This document shows positions 46,380 to 59,353 of a stretch of DNA of 64,000 bases, piece after piece. The position numbers were made by a program, and so were the translations under genes. The DNA comes from Phoronis australis (lineage: Eukaryota; Phoronida; Phoronidae), in contig NMRA01000376.1 of the NCBI GenBank assembly GCA_002633005.1, forward strand, positions 87,414 to 151,413, written 5' to 3'. The notes beneath the pieces are model-generated. The model was given only the letters and a program-made list of their open reading frames with translations, ran no database searches and was not told the origin of the DNA. Position 1 is the first letter of the stretch. Each line of letters starts with the position of its first letter.

Positions 46380-49300
46380 CCCATCAGTATAGGGGCAGCT
46401 GGGGACTTTAGATGTAATTGACCTGTGATTCTGAGTGTTTTCGGTATTACGTGATAGTTTATTCGTTAACTGCCATCAACAACATTTTTGGTGTCTCGTA
46501 TAACGCGTCCAGATATCAAGATTGTAAATTTGCAAGTGACGTGAACGCAACGACCGACGCTCGTCGTGCCGGTCATACAGGTATCAATACCGCCTTTTCA
46601 CGAAAGGCGTCGGTCCTGTCGCATGGCGACTAATAATACACACTAGTGTTGGCTTACGTAGTACTGATCAACAGTGTTCAAAAACCTGTCATAGTGTACA
46701 TCCATGTGGCGGGATCTACAACAGACAGCGACGTCTACATCAGTCATTGACTGAATGAAAAGACAAAAATTCGGTTAAATCTTTTAACAATCGCTTTGTT
46801 CCTTTATCTGCCAAATTTCCTGTCAGTTTAGTAAGATTTAGCAAAGTGGACGTTAGCGTCTATCTGGACGTTCAGTTTTTGAGTGAGCTACGAATAAATT
46901 CCAAGAACTTAGCTGATACGCCCAGCTTGTCAATAATCTTTTGGACTTCGCGACATCGCGCGAGTTGACGACGTATGGCATATCATTTTTGATTCTAAAA
47001 TACTCGTTCGTCGACGTTTGAACCTTGGTTAGCACCACAGGCGCTTGGGTTTATCGCAAATGACGTCACAATATATATATATGAGTGACGTCATTTGCGA
47101 TAAACCCAAGCGCCTGTGGTTAGCACTAAAAAATTCTGTAAAGCCTCAAATAACTCACATGACGCAACAAGTGTTGCGCTAAAAAATGCTAATGATATAG
47201 TAAAAAGTAAGAGATATCATTTCTTTTACTATCTTAACATTACATTTGAAGTTTTTTTAAACCCGCCTTGCGACGTTACAAAAATAATTTTTGATTTATA
47301 CCACTTACCGTTATGAAATTATTTTCGAATTGTTCCTTCATCAAAAGTGTGAATTTTGGGCTTGGAATGAGCTGACAACTGCTTCTTCAAATAATGACGT
47401 CATTTCAAGTCATCCGCCGACCTTGGTCTAGAGAAGTCACTGGCTGTCATGCAATCCTTTGCAAGACCAAAAAATAACTTTCCATTTTAGTAAACAAACA
47501 AGTTGAATCAATTTTATAGCAGTAAATAGTCTAAAGCAGTATTTAGCTTTTTCAACGGAACGGGGTAAGGGGCGCTTTAAAATCTTGCGGGCAGATTTTT
47601 TGAGACTCTCAGGTGATGTCATTGCAACTTACTAGTTTGAGTTAATGTGCCCATTTTCTTGTTACTGAAGCTACACGTATTTGATTGCGTTGACACTGGC
47701 GGACATTCAGTGGGGATTACCCACATTCTCTTGCCGCTACATTAGTCCTCGTTCGTGTTATTTAAACAAAGCTATAAAAATACGCCTGGCTTATTGAAAA
47801 ATGTTTTTCATAACACTGACAACATTGACAGAATACCGTACTCATTACACATGACAGTCACATTGTGGACTCATAAAGCGGCTATAAACCAGACTTTCAT
47901 CTTAAAAATCAACAGATTTAGACCACTTATCATCAGAAAGTTTGCCTCTAATTGTTCCTGTAGGGACGATTTTAGGCCTTCGAAAGAACTGGCTGTTCGT
48001 TGTTGATTGACAACAAAAGTTGTCTTGTGACTTTATGCGCCAAGTATGGTTTTTACGAATAACGAACCTGTCCGTTCTTCGCAAACTCGAAATCGTTTCT
48101 CATCTGAGTAAGGCAGAAGTTGCTGAGATTAATTTTATAACTGTATGTGGCCTAAAGCAATAGTAGATCATTTCTTGGACAGAACGCGAGCTTATAGTCA
48201 CTTAAAGTGCTTTGTACTTCCGCAATAGAATCGTTTTTCTTTTTAACAATTTCAAAGTGTTTCTAAAAAATGTAGTTCCACATCTATGATATAATTAAGG
48301 TTCAAAGCAGAGTACATTCATTAAACGTCTTGCATCCTGATGCCACGTTGACAGGCTGCGTGTAGGGTATGAAAACCGAACTATACCACGGGGTGGAAAC
48401 GATTCTATATATAGCTACTTATTCAATGACTTTGGTTTCGTGGGATATAAACTCCCCTTTGAAAGCATTACCAAAATACAAATAATACTACCGGCGCAAC
48501 AAAATCTAGATCCGCCGCCGAAAATCGATGTAACTCATCCGAAGAGTATATATTTGTGCCGGAATACGAGTCCTCTATGCCTGAATCCAGAAAGACGTGC
48601 AGACTATCCTCAGCTCGGTAAGCTGGCAGTTGATTCAGACAGATGCTATGCATACTTGCTTACTCGAGCTTATGATAAAATGAAGTGATCTCGAAATATA
48701 TATATACTGCTCGTGCTGCTTAAGATGTCCGCTATTCATAACCTTTTGTGCATAAGACAAATTATGCTATTTCCCATAACAAGGCCAATTTTTCGTGGCC
48801 GGAACGGAATCAGATGTAACCACGTTCCAGCCTCCAGCGCGCAGTCGGCTTTGTACAAGCCAAAATACAGTCATTGACTGCATATTTCTAAATTCAAGTG
48901 CGGCATCAGTGGTGCGCATTTACTACCGAATAACACCAGTGCATAGTGTACGTGGACAGTGAGAGAATAAATATGTTGCCGTTACCCAGCGGACATCTCC
49001 ATGCAGTTAAAACTAAAAGATAGTTATTGAGATGACGTGACCAATCTGTGCCCTTGTTGGCAAGCCAAGTTTCGTTGCTACGTTACTCGACCAATCACGA
49101 GCCAGAATTGCTCAAAACAGTCTGATATCTCCTATGGTGTCTTAGATCAGTCGTGCTAACAATTTATGACAATTCATTGCACAAACACCTCTTTCACATG
49201 TGCCACAACCGGATGAGCGTATACGCAGTCGCGGACTTGAAGGCACACTGTTTCTCAGTTCCTTGTCAGTCTGAAGAATTCCTATAAGCACGATAAATGA

Positions 49301-49910
49301 AATGAATATTTGTGTTCAGCCTATTTGTAAGCAAACGATCGTAAAAATGTCATCGTTTTTTGGTTTGCCTGTGTGATGAAATGTTCATGTTGCACAATTT
49401 TATTGTTACCACCAAGGGACAAACAAATCCTTATTTTGAACAGATTTTCGTTATCACAACATCTCACGTTATCATGACCCATCTCTGCAGAGTATGTAGC
49501 ACAAAAGTTGAGGAAATTGCTGTGGCGTCGCACAATTTTAGTTCAGACATTTGTTGTATTTAGGCATTTATGTGTGAAACATTTCCCTGATAACTGTTGA
49601 GTACATTTCACTTGATGTCCAACAAATGAAAAGTATCTGTTCTAATGGAAAGGTTGTTAAGTGCAATACATTGATAACTGACGTGTTTCCTAGGACACCA
49701 GATGCAGACCTATGGTAAATACAGGATGGGCCCTACCAAGCACTTGAACATAGCTCGTGTTCATTTGCATATTTACCTGCATGTCACCAGTTTTTTATTT
49801 CTAAAAATAGAACAAAAACAAATTGATGCAGAAAGTGTGAAATATTGATTTCCATTATCATTCATAAGTATGACAATCGCTAAGTCTCCTATAATTACAA
49901 GTTAAAGAAC
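46380..49910. other. No gene seen outside the palindromic MITE
   Basis: The longest open frame (48440-48688, plus) is proline- and charge-mixed, follows a tatatata stretch and shows no family motif. Nothing else on either strand could be supported. Confidence 0.4.
47036..47118. mobile_element. 83-bp palindromic MITE with 8-bp target duplication
   Basis: Perfect inverted arms of about 34 bp (cacaggcgcttgggtttatc continuing gcaaatgacgtcac) surround a 15-bp AT-rich loop. The sequence gttagcac flanks both ends exactly (47028-47035 and 47119-47126), as an 8-bp target-site duplication does. Eight-base duplications and CA...TG ends fit hAT-type mobilisation. Each arm holds the palindrome tgacgtca, a CRE consensus. 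Confidence 0.85.
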
Positions 49911-49917
49911 ACTCAGT

Positions 49918-50540
49918 TTGAATGTACATCGACCTATATCAACGTTTAAATATGTACTGCATGCACATCGACTGATATCTACGTTTAAATATGTACTGCA
50001 TGCATATCGACCTATATCAACGTTTAAATTTCTACTGCATGCATATCGACTGACATCTACGTTTAAATATGTACTGCATGCATATCGACTGATATTTACG
50101 TTGAAATATGTACTGCATGCATATCGACTGATATCTACGTTTAAATAATGTACAGCATGCACATCGACTGATATCTACGTTTAAATATGTACTGCATGCA
50201 TATCGACTGATATCTACGTTTAAATAATGTACAGCATGCACATCGACTGATATATACGTTTAAATATGTACTGCATGTATATCGACTGATATCTACGTTT
50301 AAATATGTACTGCATGCATATCGACTGATATTTACGTTTTAAAATGCATTGGATACATTTCAACTTATATCTAAGTTTTAAAGATGTACTGCATGCATGT
50401 CTACCTATATCTACGTTTTAAATCTGTATTACAGGCATATCGACCTATATTTACGTTTAAAAGATTACTGCATGCACATTGACTTATATTTACGTAATAA
50501 AGATGTACTGCATGCATATCAACCTGTGTCCATGTTTTGC
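49918..50540. repeat. 39-bp satellite, about 16 tandem copies
   Basis: The unit is approximately catatcgactgatatctacg followed by tttaaatatgtactgcatg. It contains the palindromes tttaaa and gcatgc. Copies in the middle are nearly identical, while those beyond 50330 diverge. At 39 bp the repeat stays open on both strands as 13-residue repeats (STYLNVDISRYAC on the minus strand). It ends about 180 bp from the stop codon of the GPCR gene. Confidence 0.9.
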
Positions 50541-50720
50541 TGGGCGCAAAACTGACCAAATGGGCCAAGCTAAGAGACTCAGATATACTGATGTCTCGAA
50601 CAAATAGCAATTTTCGGTCTTCCAAGCGCAGCTGAAATCACCTCCAATCTGAGTACGGTAACTGTTTTATAAGGGTAAAACGAAATTCGTTTTTTGGCAG
50701 AAGGCGGTTTTCAACAGCTT

Positions 50721-51743
50721 TTAAAAATCAATTGCAAATTCACTGGTGACGTTTTGGTCTTCGTTTTTAGCTGAGTCATCAGGGACTTCACTTTGCTCAG
50801 TTGTACTTGATGAAAAGTTTATGGTTGACATTGGAATATTTCGAGATTTTGGGATTATTGCGCAGAACAAGATTCTGAGTTCCTTCCGGAATCTCTTTCC
50901 ACTCACGCTGTAAACGTAAAAGTTTCCCGCGTGATTCAGAGATGGGAATACGACCACTAGGTGATGCAAAGTCTGAACGACTAGTGTCCTGTTCACTTTC
51001 AACAAGAGTTCGATGAGAGAGTATGGAAGTGACGTTAGAAGGAAAAATAAAGATGCACCAATTAACATCGGAGCTGTTCCTTTTACGTTAGTTTGAAGAT
51101 TTCTGGATGCATCCAGGTCATTGTTGAACACCAAATTGTGAATAACAATGATGTTACTTCCTATAAGTATTAAACTTGGAATGACGGAGTAGAGAAACAA
51201 CCAAACCCATGACATCAGGGAGTTTACTCGAATCACCTTTCTTACCGTGACGCATCTTGTCCCTGAACTTGTTTTTGTCCAGAACACGAACGAGTTGAAC
51301 AGAAAAGACACAAGGCAGACAGTCACAATGAATGTAACGGCAACTCTCTTGCGACAGAAACGCCTGGAATGAAGAGGAAACCTCAGCGCCACCAGTCGGT
51401 CGAGTGAAAAGCCTGCGAGTATCCACGCCGAAGCCAGCCGCGAGGATTTTGTGAACCAGTACGACAACGAGCAGAATACTCCATACTTCGATAGCAATAC
51501 AGGAGCTAATATGCTTTTTTCAATATGCAAGAACAAGCTTATTTCAGCAATTGTGTCCACAGCTGTCAAACTTATCAAGAACACGTTAACTGACTTGTTC
51601 CTCTTACGACGAACAAAGACTGCTAATGCGATTAAGTTCCCTATAATACCAAGCGTTGGAATTATAAGGAAAGTGAGCGTTGACAAATATCTGATGGGGG
51701 GAATGTCTTCCTCTGTCGTGTTCGACTTCATTGTTGGCTGCAA
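50721..51743 (-). CDS. Class A (rhodopsin-like) G protein-coupled receptor, peptide-receptor-like
   Basis: This is an intronless 340-residue frame starting MQPTMKSNTT, with an Asn-x-Thr site near the N-terminus. It has seven membrane segments at about residues 21-45, 52-73, 93-119, 133-157, 178-202, 223-248 and 257-280. Class A landmarks are G35-N36 in TM1, D63 in TM2, C91 with C164 (probable disulphide), DRL at 115-117 in place of DRY, LPY at 239-241 in TM6, and a TM7 end NFYVYSVSGKRFRKEL without the NPxxY proline. The SGKRFRKEL start of helix 8 is common in FMRFamide- and other neuropeptide-type receptors. The tail is Ser/Thr-rich. The ligand is unknown. The start is the first Met of the frame. 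Confidence 0.88.
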   Translation of the reverse strand: MQPTMKSNTTEEDIPPIRYLSTLTFLIIPTLGIIGNLIALAVFVRRKRNKSVNVFLISLTAVDTIAEISLFLHIEKSILAPVLLSKYGVFCSLSYWFTKSSRLASAWILAGFSLDRLVALRFPLHSRRFCRKRVAVTFIVTVCLVSFLFNSFVFWTKTSSGTRCVTVRKVIRVNSLMSWVWLFLYSVIPSLILIGSNIIVIHNLVFNNDLDASRNLQTNVKGTAPMLIGASLFFLLTSLPYSLIELLLKVNRTLVVQTLHHLVVVFPSLNHAGNFYVYSVSGKRFRKELRILFCAIIPKSRNIPMSTINFSSSTTEQSEVPDDSAKNEDQNVTSEFAIDF

Positions 51744-51799
51744 AAGAAGTGAAACAGGCGGCTGACTGAACGCCTACCTTTTTAAGAAAGTAGTCACGT

Positions 51800-54700
51800 G
51801 ACGCGACTGCGGGGCACGACAGGATGCAACCAAAGACGTCGAAGTGTGTCTCTGGTAAATTGAAAGACTATGGAACTTTTGTCTATGTATAGATGTGTCT
51901 TTTAATTACTTCGCTATTATTTCAGTTACTTTATCTATGTTCAGTTTAGAGTAGAGTTTTGTTCAGAAGGTATGAACGTAACTTACATGTAATAAAGACT
52001 GTGAACAATGAAAAGTGTCGTGCGTTTAACCAATTCTGTGTATACAGATATATAATTTTATAATCGATTCAATAATTCTCGGATGTTCTGTTCTCGTGTT
52101 CAATACGTTCAGACATTAATTTTAATAACAAAAGTTCCAAGCGGTACTGTTTGAGATTACATTCGACAACTCACACCGTGTGTTCCATTAAATCTACCTT
52201 ATGGTCATTGCTAAACGGATATGCAGATTAGGCGTATCAAATGGAACTTAAAACTTCAGTGCCTTGAAAGCTTAGACTTCAACATTCCGCTGGCATAGGA
52301 AAATCACCTGCGACGGAATTAAAGAGGTCAATTTTAAAGGAAATTGTCGTTTTACGCCCTAAAATCATTTGGGGGATTGTTTATGGAAGGGATAGACCTT
52401 TCGTTGGCTTTGGCCAGAGCTATGAAACACTAAAATCCGTTGTGTCTTGTGACTTTATTATAAAATGCCAATTCCCATCGATATCTGTCATACATTTGGT
52501 GACTGCGTTAGGATGAATATGCTTAAAATACATTTATCGGGCGAAATTTAGCTCCTCACCAGAGCGTTTGGCTGCGAAGGTTCCTGTTTCGAATCCGCGC
52601 TGTGGCTCAGTGCAGAAAATCACTTTTCTCGCCGAGAATAGAAGACCAGCCTTGTGATTTTCTCATGAAGATTTGACTCACAAACAATGCGGTAAAGGAA
52701 ATTTCGAGATTGCTTTTAAACGTACTAGATAAGTGGCGTTGTTTTCAGAGAACATCTGAGCATCAGAAAATCAGTTTCTTGTATGTGTTTATGGTACACT
52801 ACTCAGGCTTTGTGAACAGAACGTCCAGCTATTCTCTGGCATTCTGTCTCTACCACAGTTTCCGTTTGACGAGTTAAATGAACTTTATAAATGACTTTTG
52901 TTAGCAGTGACGGACGGACCAATGATCGATCATAATCGATAAACTATCGGTTATATACCAAAGAGAAGAGCTCGAACTTTATTTTGCCAAAACCGGTCAA
53001 TTTGGCGATTGATTATCCGGAAGTGCTGTTCATACGTTTAACAGCATACTGTGAATGCAATAGCCAATAAAGCCCACTAATCAATGAATTTTTCACATTA
53101 AAAATGATAGGTAAAATCCCACACTGTGTTAATTGACCTATCGCAAGGATTATGACAGAAGGCTTAATTGAGCAATCAGAACGCATCATTCTTGACACAC
53201 CTTCGTCTGCGTTTCCAAGCCGCCATTTAACCTGACAAACCTCACGTAGTCGAGTAAAACTTACTTTAGTCTATAGCTCAAGAAATTGTGTGCGAAAAAT
53301 AGTGAAACGGTGTTGATATGGCGTGTGTAATCCCGACAGCTGTTACGCTGCTCCAGAATAATATTCCGTCATTTTTTGCATGTCCTAAGCCGAAAAGTGA
53401 TGTCGAAAGACGTAAACTACTGTGGATCAAACATGCATGGCTGTACGGCCACACGAGCTGAACTTTGCAATGTTGTTTGATTACTCAGACTCTATAATAA
53501 AACAAATATATTAGTTCCAAGATAGCACTTTTTCAGCTTGGTGCAGGGCTATTTCAGATTTTCACTCCGGAGTTTCCTACGTCTGGCCGCCTTCGTCTCG
53601 GCACCTGCTGGATCTCAGCACTATAGCGATGACATTTTTATTTCATTTATTTTTTCATTTATTTCGGCTTAATGGACATCATTTTGTTCCATATCAGAGG
53701 TAATTTTTTGTTATTCACAAACCCGTAAGCTGGCGTTCAACTGAACTTCTCTCCTGGCCAAAATTCAGAGATTCTATCGGCACAGAGAGGGGCACTGGAT
53801 TGCTGAACTCAAAGCTTTGTTCGAGCTGTTGTCACAAAAAATAGACAATTGAATTACTTTTTGATGTGGACCTCTAGTATACACAATGTCTGTAGAGTTA
53901 GAGAGAGCTCATTTCGAAGTTGTTCAAACATGATTATTTAGATTTATGAAGCTTTAAAAAAGAATTTGGGTTATTTTTGTAAATACCCTATTTTTGCAAC
54001 TATCTCACCTCACTTGTAATCTTTTGTAACCATACCACAGCTTAGTGATCATGCTACGTTCAAAATTAACTAGAGGGCGTGCGTGCACTAGTGGTGATAG
54101 ATTAACAGCCTCGATTTCGCGAGCCCTTTAAATACATGGTGAAATGGCTTGCAGCCGTGCCAACTGAATCTGAGATTGCGTAAAAAGGGTGCTTCTATGA
54201 GAGGAAGTAAGCACGACCTCATACAAAGGTAAGGTTTGTGATCATTTTAACGATTATTCCATGATTATTCTACCGATGCCTGATAACTGAGGCACTCGCC
54301 GATGTCGACTTCGCGGCAGTCAGTCGCCAGTCAGAGTTGTTTATCTTTGTATGTTGTGATATATGTGATACGATACTTGACGTAGCAATCGGGATCTTTT
54401 CGTACATCAAAGCATTATTGTTGTTTGGAATGATTTCTAAAAGTTTATCAGTGACAGTTACACCAATCAATGCTGAATATTTATGCTGTCAACTCGATAC
54501 AGGTTGATGAGTTAAGATTACAATCCAATCCCAATGACAAAGGGTACGTGAGTGATAAATATCCATTGCATTAGACTATTTGTTTACTCCCTATCATATG
54601 TCTTCTGGACATCTATTACACGTTGAAATGGAAATCTATCACGTCAGTTTTCACNTGTAAATGTGTATATCTTCTGAATATAAATATGTAAAAGTGCATA

Positions 54701-57700
54701 TCTTCCGCAACTAGAGAGCCTGTGTAATTTCATTTTTGACTCAATGCCGCAGTGTGCCAATCGGCCATTCATTGGGTCACGTGACCATGTATTTTAAATA
54801 AAACTTACCAAAAAGAAAGGTACATTCACAGCACAACAACGGTATCAATATTGACTATCGATACCGTTGTTGTGCTGTGAATGTACCTTTCTTTTTGGTA
54901 AGTTTTATTTAAGACATGGTCACGTGACCCAATTTCGTTTGATATAAATGCTCGAGATGAAATTTTCAAAAAAATGCAATAGTTTTTTAAATGTTCATCT
55001 CATTTTTCTTTTTATGCAACTTTTGACTTTTTGCATCGCCTCGACAAAGAGTGGAACATTTTGAAAACAATTCCTAACAGGCTATTTTAGAACAGCGCAA
55101 AATCTTAGTATCGGTAATTTTTCGTATCAGTGAATCCGAGCAACCATTTCTGGGGATATGACGTTCCGATGTTGTTCAAATTTGAAAATTTTTCTAGCGT
55201 CCAACATTAAACTCGACAAAACGAAGTTTGTGACAGCGAGTCTTCACGATGAAGCAAAATAAAGTTTATTGTTATCATATGTAATTTGGAAGGAAACGTA
55301 CGTAAACAAAACGATTTCGCCCTAAATATAAACCAATGTTGGCAATGCATGGAGGTTTTAAGGGGAAGGCAACCTTTTTTCGTGTCATTTTTAGTAAAAA
55401 TACGGTTCGCTGGATATCCCAGACATATGCTTCGGTTAACTACGGCTCTTCGTAATATTATTAACTAGTCGTGCACGGTTCGTTGATTATCCCAGACATA
55501 TTAATAATGGCTTTCCGTAATTTCATTTATTAGTCTCGCTTTACTCCGGAAGCGACCTTTAGGGGTTAAGAATTTCCCACCATTTTGTTTTTATATAGTC
55601 TGACTGTGGGATTTGTCGAGACAGTCATTGTTTTACCTCGGGTGCGTTTGTCGTTTGCGTTTGTTTACAAGTCAGTCAACATGCCGCTCGTCTGCTGCGA
55701 ACTGTATTCATCGTCGTCTCACGCGCACTTTGGGTATGCTACTACATCGCCGTACTAGGCTCGTTCGTGTGAAGAACGCTCCAAGTCTACAATAAACTTA
55801 TCAAAGTTTGTCTCACAGGTCTGACCACTGGTTGTCGAACTTAGCCTGTATTGATTCCCACTACTCAACTCCTCGCCTTCGAATTGTTCTTTTTTTTCTC
55901 GCGTTCCGTTGTTTGCGGACGCGGCAGATTTGCCAGTTACCTACTGGCCTTTGGTCTTAGTGACGTCAGTCCGTCGGCTTAATTTTCCTCCCTCCAGCTT
56001 CCATCACATACTTCGGGCTTGTCGCTGCCAAATATGGTACTCGGCTTCGCGGCAATTATGGCCTGTGTTTTGTCATGAGAAAATCCCTGCACTCTTCGTT
56101 GTCTTTTTCTTTCCACACGATGTTACGCTGGCACACCCGAATGTTTACAAACCGTTCATTTCGTCATAGTACTAGGCTGGACTGTTTGTAAACAAGCAAG
56201 GCTTTCCGAGTGCACTGCTAAGTTTTATATTTTACAACCTACAGTAAAGAATAAAATAGTCAGTATGTGTGTTTTACTGACTTACATGGCGATTATCCCT
56301 TTCTTTTGAGCCAAAAAATCGAACACAATGACGCATTATTTCACCATGCAGTGCGCTACGAGTTACGGGTGCTTCGGTCTACGTGTGGTCACGGTCTTCG
56401 TAAAAAGTTCTTCTCCTGCGGTCAGCTGGTACCCGTGAGAAAGCACGGCTACTAGCTAATCAATACATAACGTTTGTTACTTTTTAGCAAATCGCTGACT
56501 GATATTTGTCCTTTTCAGGACTTAGGGTTTGGTATTTGCATTGTAAAAAGAGAAAAGCTGAGTACTGTACGGTGTTATGATGTCTAAAAATTAAATGACA
56601 ATTTTCAATTGTTATTAGAAATTAACTGTTTGAACCAAAGGTAACAGCTGGTATCATTAGCCAGTTGCAGTGTTCCTAATTATTGCATACATTTTCAAGC
56701 CAGGAAACCATAAATTTTGATAATCGTTGATGATCGCAGAAACAGAATGTTAACACAAAAATAGTAGTCGGAAATTCATATTCCTGGCCATGTCCTGAAT
56801 TAAAATTCTTAGCAGGAAATCCCATACACGCCGTTGTAGTTAACAGAATAAAAAATACAATTACTTGCGCGTCTGTAATAGTTGCGGCAATCTCTGTGAT
56901 AAAGCATGATATTATAGGAAAAGTGGTAATGTGACTGCAAACGTCCAAGCATCATTTTTGCGCACATATTACGTTTCTTTGATCATCAAGAATTTAACAA
57001 AATATATGGTTCCACTAGTTGAGAATTCAGACATGGCAGTATTTTATCAAAATCTGCAGGTGTTGATGGTTTTCAATGAAAATCAGTGGGGATGCTGTTT
57101 GTGACATGTAAATCACGAAAATATTCATTTTGAGAAAAACAAATATTCGGTTGCCATGGAAACGTTCAAATAACGTAATATCAATAGGTCCACGAGAAAC
57201 TTTATAACTCGTTAACCTGTGGATATTTTTCATATCTCTTTTCTTTGAATTGTACTAAAACTAAAGACCTATAATACTACACGAGAAAATTTGAAATTTC
57301 TTAGTAGTTACTTTCTATACGGTACTGAAACTTGCGAAAAAAATGGGAAAACATGTTTTTCAAAAATCTTATTTTTCTGTTGAAATTTCAAAGAAATGCT
57401 CATGTAGTTTTATAGATATTCATGTAAAGACAATGTATCTCAAATTTCATAAGTATAGATCAAACAGTTTTTTATTTACAACATTTCATAGCAAAAATGT
57501 ACAGTTTTAGAAACGCAAGAAAGAAAGTTAGCGAATCATTTTTCCATGTCACATCCTGTTATATGTGATACAAATCACAGTTTTACTGTATTTTTGATAT
57601 AATTTAGTCAGTGTTCATCCCAGCACCATAAGTTTCTCCTTCCTGGTCTTCATGTTGAGATATTGCGCGATTTCTGGTGGCCGTAAAAGACTTTTTCAAC

Positions 57701-59340
57701 GACCTATTCCATGCAAGCATTTCAAAAGCTTGGTGCCAAACAACTAAAGTGTCCTGTAGCCTAAACACAAGTGTGACGGATTTGGACGAATTCTGTTTTT
57801 ACGTTTACAGGCTTTGTTTGTTGTTAATTTATTTTCACAAATGCTGAAGTTAAAAACAGAAAAGCTATGAAAATTGAAATTAATTGGTGATCAGATAATT
57901 ACTATCTTCATGGGCGATGCTTACGCAAAATTATAACAATGAAAATAACGTCATTTTGTGAAAACGCAATCTTAAGATTTTGATTGGAAGCGGCACTTCG
58001 AAGAAGACAATACGTCACACAGAGATGATTACGTTGAATGGCGCGCAGTAATTAATAACAAAACAAAACAAAACAGTTCAATTTTGGTAACTATAAAACG
58101 TTACACAATTTTTTGAAAAAACGCATAGCACTTTAAGGATGTTAGATGATTTCCTTTCAAAAACTCTATTTCTTTGAAAATAAAGTCAACTGTTAGTTTG
58201 TTCTGTCGTCTTCATTCTGGCACTATATTTTAGCGCGCATAATTTTCGAGTCAGTTTTAATCATTTGTTTTTATCCTGACGACTATAGTCAAGAAATTGG
58301 AAAAGCGATTTTTTAAAAGGTGAAGAAATTTCAAGAAATTTAAGAAAATCTTAGCAAACAAGGAACTACGGTTTAACATTTTTGTAGATAGGTAAGTCCA
58401 GGCATGTTTGATCCAAATTTCTGCCCAATTATGTCCAAGATGTGTAAACTGTTCATCGTTACACGGGTCCGTGATAACGGCCAAAGAAGTAAAATCTGCC
58501 ATTCCTCGAAAAAAGGCAAAGTTGTTTGTCGCAGAAATGACACGAATTCAAAGCGTACTGAATCGTTACTTTGGGCGTGTCGATGCTCTGGCTTCGATTA
58601 GAGGTCATTCAAACAATTTTGGCAGGCTGAAACAATAGCAACGGACAAAAATGGCACCACGAAAAATCAAACTAAAATAAGCACTAGTTTACGGACGTCA
58701 CGATTCTCTGTGATCATGTTGAATTCATACTTTCTAACTTCATATTTCAAGCTACTGTTATAACACTGGTCTTCGTGTTCACGCTGATGAAGACTGAATT
58801 CTGGGTAAGAGAGTAAATGACGGCGTGGTTTGTGACCATGCTTGGCATATAAAATAAACGGCCATGACAAATTAAGCCAGTAAATTGATCCTGACCTTCA
58901 GCAGCAACAAACTCTCAGTTATCTGATAGCCCAGAAGTCTCCTCTCATCCCAGAAAGGAACCATAATGAGACCAATTTTACAAATGGTCTACTCAAAAGT
59001 TATTTTTTGACAGAATCTGGGGTTTATTGAAGCTTAACTAATGAATTCTAACAAAAGCTTTCGCTTTTCCTTGTGGGATTGTGGGCTCAACTATCATACT
59101 GGAGCCAACTTGTAATGTGCAATGTAGGCCTCCCAACGATTTCACTTTTTGAAATATAGATCTACCCAATGAATTTCTTGAGTTAAGAAACATCCATTTT
59201 TGTTATTGACTTAAATCAAAAAAATTGCTTACTGTATCAGTTAGATTTTTCAGGCTGATGGATGACACAATGAGGTAAAATATTCAGTTTGTATGGGCTG
59301 CTCCACATCTTGTTTGTCCAGTTTGCGACAATGAGAACTA
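51800..59340. other. Long stretch with no gene seen
   Basis: It is AT-rich on both strands with only short open frames lacking family features. The only structured element found is the inverted repeat at 54771-54933. The palindrome tcacgtga recurs (near 51796 and at both ends of that repeat). One ambiguous base lies at 54655. Confidence 0.45.
54771..54933. repeat. 163-bp snap-back inverted repeat
   Basis: A left arm of about 76 bp (attgggtcacgtgaccatgt ... caacaacggtatc) is mirrored by a right arm (gataccgttgttg ... acatggtcacgtgacccaat). The loop is about 13 bp, and one 2-3 bp indel lies near the atgtatttt segment. The termini are themselves palindromic (gggtcacgtgaccc). It is probably a foldback MITE. 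No clear target duplication was found. Confidence 0.8.
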
Positions 59341-59353
59341 AACTGTTTAATGT

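Noticed and set aside
46128-46421. Open frames spanning the N run
   Set aside because: They exist only because unread bases translate as X. This is an assembly gap inside a repeat.
48440-48688. Small protein-coding gene (82 codons, plus strand)
   Set aside because: There is no recognisable domain, promoter, splice or polyadenylation context beyond an AT-rich stretch upstream. It could be chance.
49902-50162. Cysteine-containing repeat protein on either strand of the 39-bp satellite
   Set aside because: Openness on both strands follows from a unit divisible by three. There is no start context or flanking coding sequence.
49918-50540. CRISPR-like array
   Set aside because: The repeats are contiguous with no unique spacers, and the genome is eukaryotic.
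55613-56455. Cluster of short plus-strand frames
   Set aside because: They have no shared frame, plausible splice joins or similarity. The composition is that of local GC-richer non-coding DNA.
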